A stretch of 42,753 bases of DNA. It comes from Desulfobacteraceae bacterium. Its GTDB lineage: Bacteria > Desulfobacterota > Syntrophobacteria > Syntrophobacterales > Syntrophobacteraceae. The DNA lies in contig JAJFVB010000144.1 of assembly GCA_021372055.1 (NCBI GenBank), forward strand, positions 1-42,753. Direction: 5' to 3'. Below are positions 15,703 through 25,123 of the stretch, piece by piece. The stretch's first letter is position 1. Each line of letters starts with the position of its first letter. Both the position numbers and the translations under genes were made by a program. Under the pieces are notes generated by a model. The model saw only the letters and a program-made list of their open reading frames with translations. It had not been told where the DNA came from and did not search any database.

Positions 15703-17610
15703 TTATTGGGGATAATGGTTGTCCAACGGAGTTGCCAAGCAGGCGGCGTTTCCTTTGGCACACACGCCGGTGACTACTTGTGCCCAATTGTTGTCCGGTG
15801 TATTGTCCTTCTCCTTTGTGTTATCGATCGACACATCGAGCGTAATCTTCCCGTCAAGGCTATCATAGGGCCGCACCGCTATCTGCCTCGAGACCGACTG
15901 ACCGGGAGCGACAGTGGCGTCCAGCGGGATATTCGGGCAGGACAGTCTAATCAGCCTGCTGGGCGTCCCTCCGTTGAAGACCTTTGTGCAGGACTGGAAA
16001 TTCTTGAAAACCGACGAGCCCCACATAATATCGAAAGCCGTGTCCTTGAGGGGATCGGCCGGTGTGGATGTCTCCGCCTTGATTGTAAGGTTCGCATAGC
16101 GGACCCCGGTGGCGGAAAGAGGACCGGTGTTCTTGACGACGATCGTGAAGACCATGCCGTCTCCGGAGGTCACGGGATCGCGGTTTTCCTTTGTCAACGA
16201 GTTAAGCTCTATCTCCGCGTACTTGCGGTCGAAGAGGAAGGCATTGTCCCATGATCCGTTGGGGTCTGGCGGGTCAAGATCGGTGGCTTGCGAAGTGAAA
16301 CCCACCATGAGCCCGCCTTTGGAGACGCTGGCCAGAAAGCTGGTTGAATTGCCCGGGACAGAATCCCCATTGCGGCTCAGAAGGAATGTTCTCCCACCCA
16401 CCCGGTCACGCATAAAAACCTGGTTCGAGACCGTGGGGGGGTTATCACAGTCTTCGATCGGGTCCTGATCTGCGAGGCACTGATCGTCCGAGTGAAAGAC
16501 GATCCAGCCTCCATCGGAGCTAATCGAAGGGCTATGACTGCCGTTTCCCTGCTTTGACTGCCCCTCCTCGCCCTGGCCCCTCATGCTGACGCGGGTGAAA
16601 TTGTCGGCCCACCGGTCGTAGATATAGATATCGGAAATGTATTGCTGTGGATCACCCGGCTTGGCGTTCGTGTCTTCGTGACGCAACGGGGCTTGCGTTT
16701 CGAAAACCACGAACTGGCCATTTCCGCTTATCCCGGGACTGTAGGCATCGAAGGCACGATACGGGATTGTTCCGGAAGGGTCATCCGGCAGTTCCACGCC
16801 GTCCGGGTCCGTGCCGCTCACCCGCTTCGTTTTGACGTTATTGTAGTCATATACGAACACGTCCGACTTGTTGTTGTTATCGGCGATGATCAGGTTAGTC
16901 GCTAGTGAAGTATAGGCGATGAATCGCCCATCGGCGCTGATGGATGGATCAAAACTGGAACCGTTGCCCGCCAGTCCTCCCGTAAGCGCGCGGCTGATGA
17001 GCTTGTACTTTTCGGTTAAGGACGCCGTTCGCTTTGTGTAGTCCCAGCGATAGATCTGATAATAGGGCCCTGGGTTGTTAGGAAATGCGGTGGAGTTGGT
17101 TTCGAACGCAACATAGCGTCCGTCTGAACTGATGCTCGGATTCTGGCAGTTTTCGCAGACCACAATCGTGGCAAGGGCAGGCAGCGCGCTTTTGTCCCAG
17201 CGGTAGACATTGTAATGTCCGTTGGCCCAGCCGGTGTAGGCCGTATATCGGCCGTCCTTGCTCATGGAAACGCCGCGGCCTTCATTCCGGCCGTCCGCCC
17301 CCCACAGAAAGGGAGTAACAAAAAGGCCGCTGGGGCTGATCGCGTCATGGAGCTGGGTTGTGGTATTGTACCAGTAAAGACGGTTTTGCCAGGTGTAGGC
17401 GGCGTAGTTGGCGTCATCGCTCAATGCGGAAAAATAGACCGGGCTCGTGGGGTCCAGCAAATCCGGCGGAATCATGGATACGTTACTGCCCGCCCGGGCC
17501 TGCAGGGGGAGCACCAGGAAACACAGTGCCAATACGGCCACAAGGGACCGCACCCTGAACGATGTACACTTCGAAACCACTTCTCGGCACCTCGAATTGC
17601 GCGATTTCAT
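15703..17610 (-). CDS. Secreted beta-propeller protein with C-terminal DUF11-like domain
   Basis: A 635-residue exported protein. A signal peptide covers about residues 1-37 (basic start, then VRSLVAVLALCFLVLPLQARA). At least five PD40/TolB-like propeller repeats follow, with the recurring pattern SISSDGRYVAF, SISADGRFIAY, GISGNGQFVVF, SISSDGGWIVFH and SVSKGGLMVGF. The last 150 residues form a DUF11/CARDB-like immunoglobulin-type domain (GDGMVFTIVVKNTGPLSATGVRY). Cysteine pairs occur at the C-terminus (CAKGNAAC). The start chosen is the ATG at 17610, which follows GAGGAGAAAGTC; the frame stays open to 17802 but without a signal peptide. It has no operon partner. It is likely periplasmic or on the cell surface; its ligand is unknown. 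Confidence 0.8.
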   Translation of the reverse strand: MKSRNSRCREVVSKCTSFRVRSLVAVLALCFLVLPLQARAGSNVSMIPPDLLDPTSPVYFSALSDDANYAAYTWQNRLYWYNTTTQLHDAISPSGLFVTPFLWGADGRNEGRGVSMSKDGRYTAYTGWANGHYNVYRWDKSALPALATIVVCENCQNPSISSDGRYVAFETNSTAFPNNPGPYYQIYRWDYTKRTASLTEKYKLISRALTGGLAGNGSSFDPSISADGRFIAYTSLATNLIIADNNNKSDVFVYDYNNVKTKRVSGTDPDGVELPDDPSGTIPYRAFDAYSPGISGNGQFVVFETQAPLRHEDTNAKPGDPQQYISDIYIYDRWADNFTRVSMRGQGEEGQSKQGNGSHSPSISSDGGWIVFHSDDQCLADQDPIEDCDNPPTVSNQVFMRDRVGGRTFLLSRNGDSVPGNSTSFLASVSKGGLMVGFTSQATDLDPPDPNGSWDNAFLFDRKYAEIELNSLTKENRDPVTSGDGMVFTIVVKNTGPLSATGVRYANLTIKAETSTPADPLKDTAFDIMWGSSVFKNFQSCTKVFNGGTPSRLIRLSCPNIPLDATVAPGQSVSRQIAVRPYDSLDGKITLDVSIDNTKEKDNTPDNNWAQVVTGVCAKGNAACLATPLDNHYPQ

Positions 17611-18027
17611 GACTTTCTCCTCGATGTGCGATGCGTTGCGTCGGTTCCCTGCCAACTGTCGTTCAGACGCTTCCAGCCCAAATGCCGCAGTTGCCGCTCT
17701 GCGGGCCATTGGCGGGAAGGGCGGGTCCGCGGGTATGAACATCCGGCAGGCCTGAACGCCAGCATAGCCAAAGCCAGGACGAGAAGGAGGATTAGCGTGC
17801 ACAGAGCAAATCCATGCTCATCGAGAAAAGGCGCAGCAGCAACATTGTAATTGGTCAGAGTGCGTCATGCATTACGCGGCAGATGGCTGCCTCAAGCGCA
17901 TCCATTTTTCTGATGCCGTCTCAAAACGGAGCCCCCGTTTACAATAACATTTGCCGCAAACGCGCGACCAGCTTCATGCCTAACGCAGTTTTGACAAAGA
18001 AAAGGGCCTTTCGAAATGGATAACAAT

Positions 18028-18055
18028 TTGACAATGACTGGAACTCAACTATAAA
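18028..18055 (+). promoter_or_regulatory. Strong sigma-70-like promoter with no obvious gene
   Basis: TTGACA (18028-18033), a 16-base spacer and TATAAA (18050-18055) make a near-consensus promoter on the plus strand inside an AT-rich patch. The next clear gene starts 740 bases downstream at 18796. It could make a small RNA or a long leader, or be a by-product of AT richness. Confidence 0.45.
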
Positions 18056-18116
18056 ATCAATAAACACTGGTCGATGCGGATTGTCAAGTCAGCAAAAGTT
18101 GCAGATACGATGAATA

Positions 18117-18142
18117 TATAGTTGCGGAAAATTACAACTATA
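18117..18142. repeat. Eight-base inverted repeat in AT-rich patch
   Basis: TATAGTTG (18117-18124) and CAACTATA (18135-18142) are perfect inverted repeats around a 10-base loop. TTGCAG occurs on both sides, in TTGCAGATACGAT and TTGCAGCCGAT. The site lies about 60 bases downstream of the promoter-like pair at 18028. It may be an operator or an RNA hairpin. Confidence 0.4.
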
Positions 18143-18363
18143 ATTGCAGCCGATCCTGGAACCTGATTATTACTGAATGCTTTAAACGGCTGCTTTTATT
18201 AAGAATGCAACTCCCATGACGTATCGTGTTTCAACGATGTCCAGGTTTAGCTTTAGGCGGAATTCCGAAGTTGTCGATTATATCGGGTTTCTATGTTGAG
18301 ATTGCGGCTATGAGAATGGCCTGCTTGTCAGGGTTTTCCGCCCGAGGCAAGCGTTCCATTTGG

Positions 18364-18470
18364 AAAAGAGCGGGGAAAATGATTTCCCCCGCGCCCCCTC
18401 GGGAGTTCTGTCGCTCCGGCGCTAGCGGCCTGGGCAAAGGCTGCACAGCCTTTGCGGCAAAGGGCGGAAG
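18364..18470 (+). repeat. Structured intergenic repeat, diverged copy 2
   Basis: The left part, AAAAGAGCGGGGAAAATG and the following ATTTCCCCCGCGCCCCC (18364-18399), matches the other copies. The right part differs and holds a 22-base palindrome at 18434-18455, arms GCAAAGGCTG and CAGCCTTTGC. The terminal inverted repeat is not recognisable on the right. It may be a related subfamily or a decayed copy. Confidence 0.5.
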
Positions 18471-18795
18471 GGACTTTTTCGCTCAAAAACATTGCATTTC
18501 GAGGGTGCGCTGCTGTATGATCTCTTTGCTGCGCCGTTTCGCGTTTTATCCCGAATTTCATCAATTATTCGGAGATATTGGCCCAATCGGTCGCTGGAGT
18601 GCACTCATGCGCGGGGATGTTTCCAGTGCGTGCCGAACAAAACATGGTCTTCTCGGATAGACCGGAAATCAGGAGGATGATTTGTGAAAGATAAGAAAAT
18701 AGAACACCGGAATCCTGAAACAGAATCTCAGAGTTCGCTCCTTCTAATCGATTCAACGACACATTGACATAAGCGGGGGAAATAATTCGTTCAAA

Positions 18796-20052
18796 ATGGA
18801 TATACCAATCTGGATCTGCCTCCCTTTCGTGCTGCTGTTGCTGCTCATCGCCGTAATGCCGCTTGCCTTTCCTCACTTCTGGGAAAAGAACCGAAATAAA
18901 GCGATAGTATGCCTGATTGTCAGCCTTCCTGCTCTCATTTTCAACCTTTCCTACACGCCGATGGAACTTGTCGTGACGATGGAAGAATATATCTCTTTCA
19001 TCCTCATGCTGGCGGCTCTTTTCGTCATCTCCGGGGGAATTCTGGTCGAAGGCGATCTGCAGGCAACCCCCCTGACGACCACCACGTTTATGCTCATAGG
19101 AGCGGTAATTGCGAACTTCATCGGAACGACGGGCGCCAGCATGCTGCTGATCCGTCCTCTGCTGAAGACAATCAGCGAAAGAAAACACACCCTTCACATT
19201 CCGGTATTCTTCATCTTCATTGTGTCCAATATTGGAGGCAGTCTGACTCCTCTCGGCGACCCGCCATTATTCCTGGGCTATATACGGGGAGTCCCTTTCA
19301 CCTGGACCTTTTCTCTGATCCCTCAGTGGATGACGGCAGTGGGAATTTTGCTTGTCATTTTCTACTTTTGGGAGAAATACAGCTACAGTAAGGAAACCGT
19401 AACCGATATCCGCAAAGACATCGAAATCCGCGCTCCCTTGTCGGTAAAGGGGATGATAAATCTGATTTTGCTGATGGGCGTCGTTGCCGCGGTATTTTTC
19501 CAAACTCCCGCCCCGTATCGGGAGATTGTCTTTGTAGCGATGATGCTGCTTTCCGTCTATTTGACAAAAAAAGACATCCGCAACGCGAATGGTTTTACCT
19601 ACTATCCGATTATCGAGGTGGCGGTCCTTTTTGCCGGGATATTCGTGACGATGGTCCCGCTGCTCGGACTGCTCCATGCGAAGGGAAGCTCTCTTGGCAT
19701 AACGCAGCCATGGCAGTTTTTCTGGGTAACCGGAGGCCTCAGTTCCTTCCTGGATAACGCTCCCACCTACGTGGCCCTGACAAGCCTTGCCGAAAGCGTC
19801 ACACGAGTCATCGAGCATTCGGGAACGGTCGTAGCCGGAATTGAGGTCAGAGCCGATCTCCTGAAAGCAATAAGCTGCGGGGCGGTGTTCATGGGAGCAA
19901 ATACCTACATCGGGAACGGCCCCAATCTCATGGTGAAGGCCATCGTGGAGGAGCAAGGAGTCAAAGCGCCTCATTTTTTTCAGTACATGCTGTACTCTAT
20001 CGGCATTTTGATTCCCCTTTTTCTTGTGATCACTTATGTGTTCTTTATGTGA
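18796..20052 (+). CDS. Ion/citrate-type membrane transporter (CitMHS_2 / NhaD-ArsB-like)
   Basis: A 418-residue integral membrane protein with about eleven hydrophobic spans. It resembles the ion-transporter superfamily members annotated as sodium:proton antiporters or putative citrate transporters. Two hairpin-type signatures are visible: SNIGGSLTPLGDPPLFLGYI in the first half and SFLDNAPTYVAL plus GANTYIGNGPNLMVKAI in the second, the pattern of an inverted-repeat IT-superfamily fold. The N-terminus (MDIPIWICLPFVLLLLLIAV) is hydrophobic, as usual. The ATG at 18796 has only a distant GGGGGAA upstream. It stands alone between a gene-free region and a repeat that separates it from the convergent PTS gene. 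Substrate, whether sodium, a dicarboxylate or another anion, cannot be told from sequence. Confidence 0.8.
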   Translation: MDIPIWICLPFVLLLLLIAVMPLAFPHFWEKNRNKAIVCLIVSLPALIFNLSYTPMELVVTMEEYISFILMLAALFVISGGILVEGDLQATPLTTTTFMLIGAVIANFIGTTGASMLLIRPLLKTISERKHTLHIPVFFIFIVSNIGGSLTPLGDPPLFLGYIRGVPFTWTFSLIPQWMTAVGILLVIFYFWEKYSYSKETVTDIRKDIEIRAPLSVKGMINLILLMGVVAAVFFQTPAPYREIVFVAMMLLSVYLTKKDIRNANGFTYYPIIEVAVLFAGIFVTMVPLLGLLHAKGSSLGITQPWQFFWVTGGLSSFLDNAPTYVALTSLAESVTRVIEHSGTVVAGIEVRADLLKAISCGAVFMGANTYIGNGPNLMVKAIVEEQGVKAPHFFQYMLYSIGILIPLFLVITYVFFM

Positions 20053-20060
20053 TGCGAACT

Positions 20061-20218
20061 GCGGGGAATGATTCCCCCGCACCCCCGCAAGTATCGGCTA
20101 CACGCCCGAGCGCGCGTGGCCGAGCGCTCGGCGCTGGCGACTGCCGGCCAACGGCCGCAGCCGTAGCGCCACAATGAGCCGCGTAGCGGCGTAGGGGGGG
20201 GTGGCGCAGTTCCCCGCG
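20061..20218 (+). repeat. Structured intergenic repeat, copy 3
   Basis: GCGGGGAATGATTCCCCCGC (20061-20080) opens the element. It continues with ACCCCCGCAAG, a longer GC-rich middle with GGCCAACGGCCGCAGCCG, then CGCCACAATGAGCC as in copy 1. It fills nearly the whole gap between two convergent stop codons (20052 and 20225), where it could end transcription from both sides. CCAAAGAGCG-type ends are not seen. Confidence 0.65.
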
Positions 20219-20224
20219 CATCGT

Positions 20225-22105
20225 CTACCCGCCCGTGTGCGCCATCTGTCCCGCCATTTCGGCCGCGTACTGATCAGCGTTCGCGCCGACGATCAAATGC
20301 ATTATGCGACCCGGCAAAAGCATGATGCCGTCAACGCCCGCGCCCTTCAGCGCTTCCTCGTCCACTTTGCCTTCGTCCCGCACCACCGCGCGCAGGCGCG
20401 TCTCGGCCACGGCCTCGACCCGCTCGATGTTCGCAACGCCTCCGAGTCCTCCGATGAAGTCCCGGGCCTTCGTTGCGCTGTTCGGATCGCGCAGCTTTGA
20501 TTTTACGGGGGAAGTTGCCGCCATTCCCGCGGCAATGCGGTCCATTTGAGAGAGTTCGGCCTCGGGCCCGGCGACCCGCATATATTCGTCCATTTCCGTC
20601 TTGTATCCTTCGGACTTGGGCCCGAAGATCGCCTGCATGTTGTTCCCGAAAGTGACCACGCCCGCTGCTCCGAGGGCTTTGAGCATTGCCTGATTGACCT
20701 TGGCGGGATCGGCGACGCTGACGCGAAGTCTCGTGATGCAGGCGTCCAGGGACGTAATGTTGCTTCTCCCTCCAAAGGCCAGCACCAGTTGGTGCGCCAT
20801 CTCATGCTCTTTGCTCACGGCCGGGGAAGGCGCCAGAGCGGCCGTAGTGTCCTTTTCGTCCTCCCGTCCCGGCGTCTTCAGGTCACGCCACCGGATGATC
20901 CCGTAAAAGATGCCGAAGTACAGAATGAAGTATATCGGCCCGACCACGAGCACAATCCAGGGCTGGACGTCGAGTATCGAGAAAAGAGCATAGTCGATCG
21001 CCCCGTGCGAGAAGCTGTAGCAAAGCCTTGCTCCCAGGAGGTAGAGAACGGGGAAAGCAATGCCGGCGAGAATCACATGGAGGCCATACAGGAGAGGCGC
21101 GACGAAGAGGAACGAATATTCGATCGGTTCGGTGATCCCGGTGAGAAACGAGGTGAATGCGGCCGAAGCCATGAGGCTTCCGATCAGGGCCTTTTTTTCA
21201 GGTTTTGCCGTCCTCCAGATGGCCAGAGCCGCGCCGGGCAGGCCGAACATTTTAAAAAGAAACCCGCCCGCCAATATGCCCCCCTGCATCGGGTCTCCTG
21301 CAAAACAGATGTTGGTAAGCCCGTATACCGTCGTCCCGCCGGCGGGTGTGAAGCTCCCGAACTGATAAAACCACACCGCGTTCCAGATATGGTGTAGACC
21401 GAATGGCAGCAGCGAGCGCTCGACCAGTCCGTAGATGGATACGCCCAGGACCGGATTCTGAGCGATGGACCATTGCGCCAGCCCGTTTAGGCCCGTCTGA
21501 ATAGGCGCCCACGCAAAGCTCAGAATGAACCCGATGATGATGGCGCAAAAAGAGGTGGCGATCGGGACAAACCGTTTTCCTGCGAAAAATCCGAGGTAGG
21601 GCGGCAGCTCTATGCGGTAAAATCGATTGTACAGGTACGCCGCAACCAGCCCCATGATGATGCCGCCAAAGACGCCTGTGTTCACCGTTTCGAAACCTAG
21701 AACCTTCGCGGTCTGAATACCGAAGATCCCCGCTATCGCCGACATGGCGCCCAAAAGCACGAGGTAACCCACGCCTGCGGCCAAAGCTGCAACGCCGTCG
21801 TTGTTCGTGTAGGCGATTACCACTCCGATTGCGAACATGATCGGCATGGCCCCGAACACGGCATCGCCCGATACCTTCATCACTTCGAGCAATCCGAGAA
21901 GAAACGACGACTCAATCGGGAACGCGCCCGTTTGCACGCCGCCCAGGATGCCGCCCCCGACCCCCAGGAGGATGCCGGCGGCAGGCAGGACCGCAACCGG
22001 TATCATCAGGGCCCGACCGAGCTTCTGAGCGAATCCGAACATGCGGCTGCCGATTCCCTGGCGATGGGATACGGCCTCAGGTAAGGCTGATTGCAGTGTG
22101 GCCAT
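20225..22105 (-). CDS. nagE: PTS EIICB component, N-acetylglucosamine/glucose type, with second degenerate EIIB
   Basis: A 626-residue sugar permease of the glucose/GlcNAc PTS family. Residues 20-405 form the EIIC membrane domain, with conserved [12 protein letters not shown] and [13 protein letters not shown] first EIIB domain at about 435-510 keeps the phosphorylated cysteine C456 ([10 protein letters not shown]). A second EIIB-like domain at about 545-625 ([18 protein letters not shown]) has lost that cysteine. The family phosphorylates the sugar while importing it; the GDP...[16 protein letters not shown] region resembles NagE more than PtsG, so GlcNAc is the better guess. ATG 22105 has GAGG upstream. 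It lies 36 bases after the EIIA-HPr-EI gene, in one operon. No nagA or nagB is visible. The nag name rests on architecture and is moderate. Confidence 0.85.
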   Translation of the reverse strand: MATLQSALPEAVSHRQGIGSRMFGFAQKLGRALMIPVAVLPAAGILLGVGGGILGGVQTGAFPIESSFLLGLLEVMKVSGDAVFGAMPIMFAIGVVIAYTNNDGVAALAAGVGYLVLLGAMSAIAGIFGIQTAKVLGFETVNTGVFGGIIMGLVAAYLYNRFYRIELPPYLGFFAGKRFVPIATSFCAIIIGFILSFAWAPIQTGLNGLAQWSIAQNPVLGVSIYGLVERSLLPFGLHHIWNAVWFYQFGSFTPAGGTTVYGLTNICFAGDPMQGGILAGGFLFKMFGLPGAALAIWRTAKPEKKALIGSLMASAAFTSFLTGITEPIEYSFLFVAPLLYGLHVILAGIAFPVLYLLGARLCYSFSHGAIDYALFSILDVQPWIVLVVGPIYFILYFGIFYGIIRWRDLKTPGREDEKDTTAALAPSPAVSKEHEMAHQLVLAFGGRSNITSLDACITRLRVSVADPAKVNQAMLKALGAAGVVTFGNNMQAIFGPKSEGYKTEMDEYMRVAGPEAELSQMDRIAAGMAATSPVKSKLRDPNSATKARDFIGGLGGVANIERVEAVAETRLRAVVRDEGKVDEEALKGAGVDGIMLLPGRIMHLIVGANADQYAAEMAGQMAHTGG

Positions 22106-22141
22106 GATTTATGCCTCGCGTTGGAGTTATCCTTCAGGCGC

Positions 22142-24700
22142 TCAGGCCCGATTATCGGATACGAGTTTTCGAACTTCGGCCGCGGTATCGAGCTTCAATG
22201 CGGCCTTGGCCAGTCCGCGACATTTCTCCAGGCTGATTTCCCTTATCTGCGCCTTTATGGCCGGGATCGACGGCAGGCTTACGCTCAGTTCCCTGACTCC
22301 CAGTCCGATAAGGATGGGCACCGCTTGCGGATCGCTTGCGATGCCGCCGCACACCCCCGTCCATCGGCCATGCTTTTCCGAGCCTTCAACCGTCTTCGCT
22401 ATCAGGTGCAGCACTCCGGGGTTCAATGCATCCACCTGGGAAGCCAGTTTGGGGTGCCCGCGGTCCATGGCCAGCGTGTACTGCGTCAGGTCGTTGGTCC
22501 CGATGGAAAAGAAATCGGCTTCGCGGGCGAATTGCTCGGCCATGATTGCCGCCGCAGGGATTTCGATCATGATGCCCACCGGTATGGGAGCGATGCCGAG
22601 CCTCTCTCGCTCCTCTTCGAACATCGTTCTTGCCGACCGGTACTCCGTCAGCGTCGCCACCATCGGAAACATCACAAGCACCTTCCCGAAGCCTGACGCC
22701 CGCAGGACGGCCCTCATCTGGGCCCGCAGCATCTCTGGGCGGTTCAGCCCGACCCGCAACCCGCGTTCACCAAGAAAGGGGTTTTCTTCCTTCGGCATCG
22801 GAAGGTAGGCAAGGGGTTTGTCTCCGCCGACGTCCAGAGTGCGTATCACGAGGGGACGATCGGGCCCCAGCGCACGCGCTATATCGCTGTAGACTTCCGT
22901 CTGTTCGTCTTCGCTCGGAGCGCTCACCCTGTCCAGGAAGAGGAACTCCGTCCTGAGCAACCCGACCCCTTCTCCGCCCAGCGCAACAGCCGACTTCGCA
23001 TCGGCAAGGCCGCCGATGTTCGCCACCACTTCGACCGTATGTCCGTCAGTGGTCACGGCGGGCTTCCAGGCATTTTCCAGGTTGACTCTTTTCCGCTCGG
23101 CTACCTTTTCCAGCCTTGCCTTCAGAGCATCGATCTCTTCGCCGGACACGTTCTTCTTCAACGATCCATGAGAAGCGTCCAGTATCACCGCAGTGCCGTT
23201 CGATATCTCCAGCGCCCTGGGGTCGATCCCCGCGATGGTCGGCAGGTCAAGCGATCGGGCGATGATGGCCACGTGGGATGTCGGGCTTCCGAGCGTCGTG
23301 CAAAAACCGCGGATATTGACACGGTCCATGTTCGTCACATCCGAAGGCGTGAGTTCCTCCGCGATGAGTATGGAATCCGGGGGCGCCTGGATGGCGCGAG
23401 ACGTTTCTCCAACGAGGTTCTCGACGACCCGCTGGCCGACATCCCGCACGTCGGCCGCTCGGGCGGCCAGAAGCGCATTGTTCATCCCGGCGAGGTTTTG
23501 GGCCAGCATGTTTACGGCCTGCTGCCAGGCAAAAGGGGCGCTCTTCCCCTTGAGGATGGCGCTCCGTACGAGCTCCAGCAGCTCGGGATCGTTCAGGACC
23601 TCCTGATGAGCCGCGAATATCGCGGCCTTGTTCGCGTCCGCCTGCCCATGAAGCTGAACCTGGAGCGCTTCGAGCTGACGCCCGGCCTTCTCCATGGCAT
23701 CCTCCAGCCTTGCGATTTCCGCCCGGGGGTCTTCCGCGTTCTCTTCGACATCCATATCCCGGTGACGCACCTGAAACACAACGCCCACGGCAAGCCCTGG
23801 AGACGAAGTAACCCCCAGAAGGACATTCGGGTCCTTCGAGCGCTCGGCGGGCGCGTATTTGGCCGTGTCGGCCACTACCCTGCTTGCGGGCGCGGACGCG
23901 GGCGCGCCTTCCTCCCCCAGGCCGGAAATGATAAGCGCCTTGAGTGCGGCCACCGCCTCGCGGGAATCCGGCCCGGCAGCGACAAGATTCACCTTGTCGT
24001 TGAAGCGCAGATCCATCCCCATGAGACGTGTAACGCTTTTTGCGTTTGCCCGGTCTTCGCCGCGCACGACCTGGATATCCGACGAATACTTTTTGGCGAC
24101 GTTTGCCAGCACGGCAGCGGGGCGGGCATGCAGGCCCGAAGTGTTGGCGATCAGGATGGCTTCCGAAGTAACCGCGCCGCCTTCATCCAGACTCTGCCGG
24201 ATCTCGGCGGAAACCACCTCCAATTCGAGAATAATGTCTCGCTCCGCCGTGACGCTTCCCGACCTGGGCCCGAAAGATACAACCTTGTCGGGGTTGGTCA
24301 CAACGATCATCGACATGAGGCTCTTTGCGTGAGTCGCGATGAAATCGGCATCGAAGTCTATCAGCGGTTGCCCCGCCCGGACGGAATCGCCGTCCTTGAC
24401 GTGTGACGTAAACCCTTCGCCCTTGAGCCCGACCGTGTCCAGACCGACGTGCATCAGCACCTCGATCCCTTCCGGAGTCGCAAGGGTCAAGGCGTGACCC
24501 GCAGGGTGGAGCATGACGATCTTGCCGTCGCACGGCGCCACCAGCGTCTGGCTCACCGGATCTATGGCGATTCCCTCGCCGACCATCTTTTGCGCAAAAA
24601 CCGGATCGGGCACTTGTTCCATGGGAACGAGCACCCCGCAAAGCGGCGCCTTCAGGAAGAGTCTGCCGGTTGCTTCAGGCCGGTCCAAACGATTTGTCAT
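22142..24700 (-). CDS. nagF: PTS EIIA(Glc)-HPr-EI fusion phosphotransferase
   Basis: An 852-residue fusion of all general PTS parts. Residues 15-165 are an EIIA-Glc domain with active H84 and supporting H69 (VLMHVGLDTVGLKGEGF). Residues 175-265 are HPr with active H191 (ANTSGLHARPAAVL) and a KSVTRLM region equivalent to the regulatory serine site. Residues about 293-850 are enzyme I with phospho-His H476 (TLGSPTSHVAIIARS), the PEP-binding segments (GGEGVGLLRTEFLFLDR; NPFLGERGLR) and the terminal CGGIASDP motif. All catalytic histidines are intact. It transfers phosphate from PEP through to the EIICB encoded next. The order matches NagF of pseudomonads. ATG 24700 has AGGAG eight bases upstream. 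With its neighbour it makes a self-sufficient sugar importer. Confidence 0.9.
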   Translation of the reverse strand: MTNRLDRPEATGRLFLKAPLCGVLVPMEQVPDPVFAQKMVGEGIAIDPVSQTLVAPCDGKIVMLHPAGHALTLATPEGIEVLMHVGLDTVGLKGEGFTSHVKDGDSVRAGQPLIDFDADFIATHAKSLMSMIVVTNPDKVVSFGPRSGSVTAERDIILELEVVSAEIRQSLDEGGAVTSEAILIANTSGLHARPAAVLANVAKKYSSDIQVVRGEDRANAKSVTRLMGMDLRFNDKVNLVAAGPDSREAVAALKALIISGLGEEGAPASAPASRVVADTAKYAPAERSKDPNVLLGVTSSPGLAVGVVFQVRHRDMDVEENAEDPRAEIARLEDAMEKAGRQLEALQVQLHGQADANKAAIFAAHQEVLNDPELLELVRSAILKGKSAPFAWQQAVNMLAQNLAGMNNALLAARAADVRDVGQRVVENLVGETSRAIQAPPDSILIAEELTPSDVTNMDRVNIRGFCTTLGSPTSHVAIIARSLDLPTIAGIDPRALEISNGTAVILDASHGSLKKNVSGEEIDALKARLEKVAERKRVNLENAWKPAVTTDGHTVEVVANIGGLADAKSAVALGGEGVGLLRTEFLFLDRVSAPSEDEQTEVYSDIARALGPDRPLVIRTLDVGGDKPLAYLPMPKEENPFLGERGLRVGLNRPEMLRAQMRAVLRASGFGKVLVMFPMVATLTEYRSARTMFEEERERLGIAPIPVGIMIEIPAAAIMAEQFAREADFFSIGTNDLTQYTLAMDRGHPKLASQVDALNPGVLHLIAKTVEGSEKHGRWTGVCGGIASDPQAVPILIGLGVRELSVSLPSIPAIKAQIREISLEKCRGLAKAALKLDTAAEVRKLVSDNRA

Positions 24701-25123
24701 TAAATCTTCTCCTGGCCCAGGCCGCCCTTGAACGATCCATCAGGGGGCGTTAAAGACATGAGCGCGCGTTGAGTGCTTGAAATCGGAATTCATTCATCCG
24801 CACAAAGCCCCCGGTCGCCCGAGACGACCGGAGATAGCGAATTATCATGCACTGCACCAGCAACATCACCTTTACTGTTTGCCTCAAGTTTTGCAAAAAC
24901 ACAATTTCAAAACGAAAATGTTTGTGGAGTGTATTACCGGACGGTAAATTAGACGAAAGGAGTTATTGATTTCGCAAGTCTTAGCCGTTGGCAGGTATCT
25001 ATTTGACCCGATCGGACTTGTCTCATACGGTTTTGCGTTCAAGAGCGCGCCAAAGAGTATTTTACAAGAGCCGCCCCCGCGCGTCGCCGCGCACGTTATC
25101 CGGCGCTCCGGCACCCGCCGGCA
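24701..25123. other. Interval upstream of the PTS operon
   Basis: About 420 bases between the PTS operon and the end of the thiol-redox operon, both on the minus strand. It should hold the PTS promoter and the terminator of the redox operon. An AT-rich part (24880-24970) is a likely promoter area, but no pair of hexamers stands out. A short minus-strand frame at 24884-25114 has no ribosome binding site or motif. Confidence 0.5.

Larger units (their letters stand above)
17611..18795. other. 1.2 kb interval between divergent genes, with AT-rich patch and repeat copy
   Basis: No convincing protein gene is visible. From about 18010 to 18220 the base composition turns AT-rich, unlike its surroundings, and this part holds a strong promoter-like pair and an inverted repeat. 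From 18364 comes a diverged copy of the intergenic repeat. Frames at 18226-18660 and opposite lie on this repeat and look like chance. Confidence 0.6.

Noticed and set aside
18226..18660. Possible 144-codon gene before the transporter
   Set aside because: It runs across a repeat copy and its hairpins, has no ribosome binding site and its sequence resembles no family.
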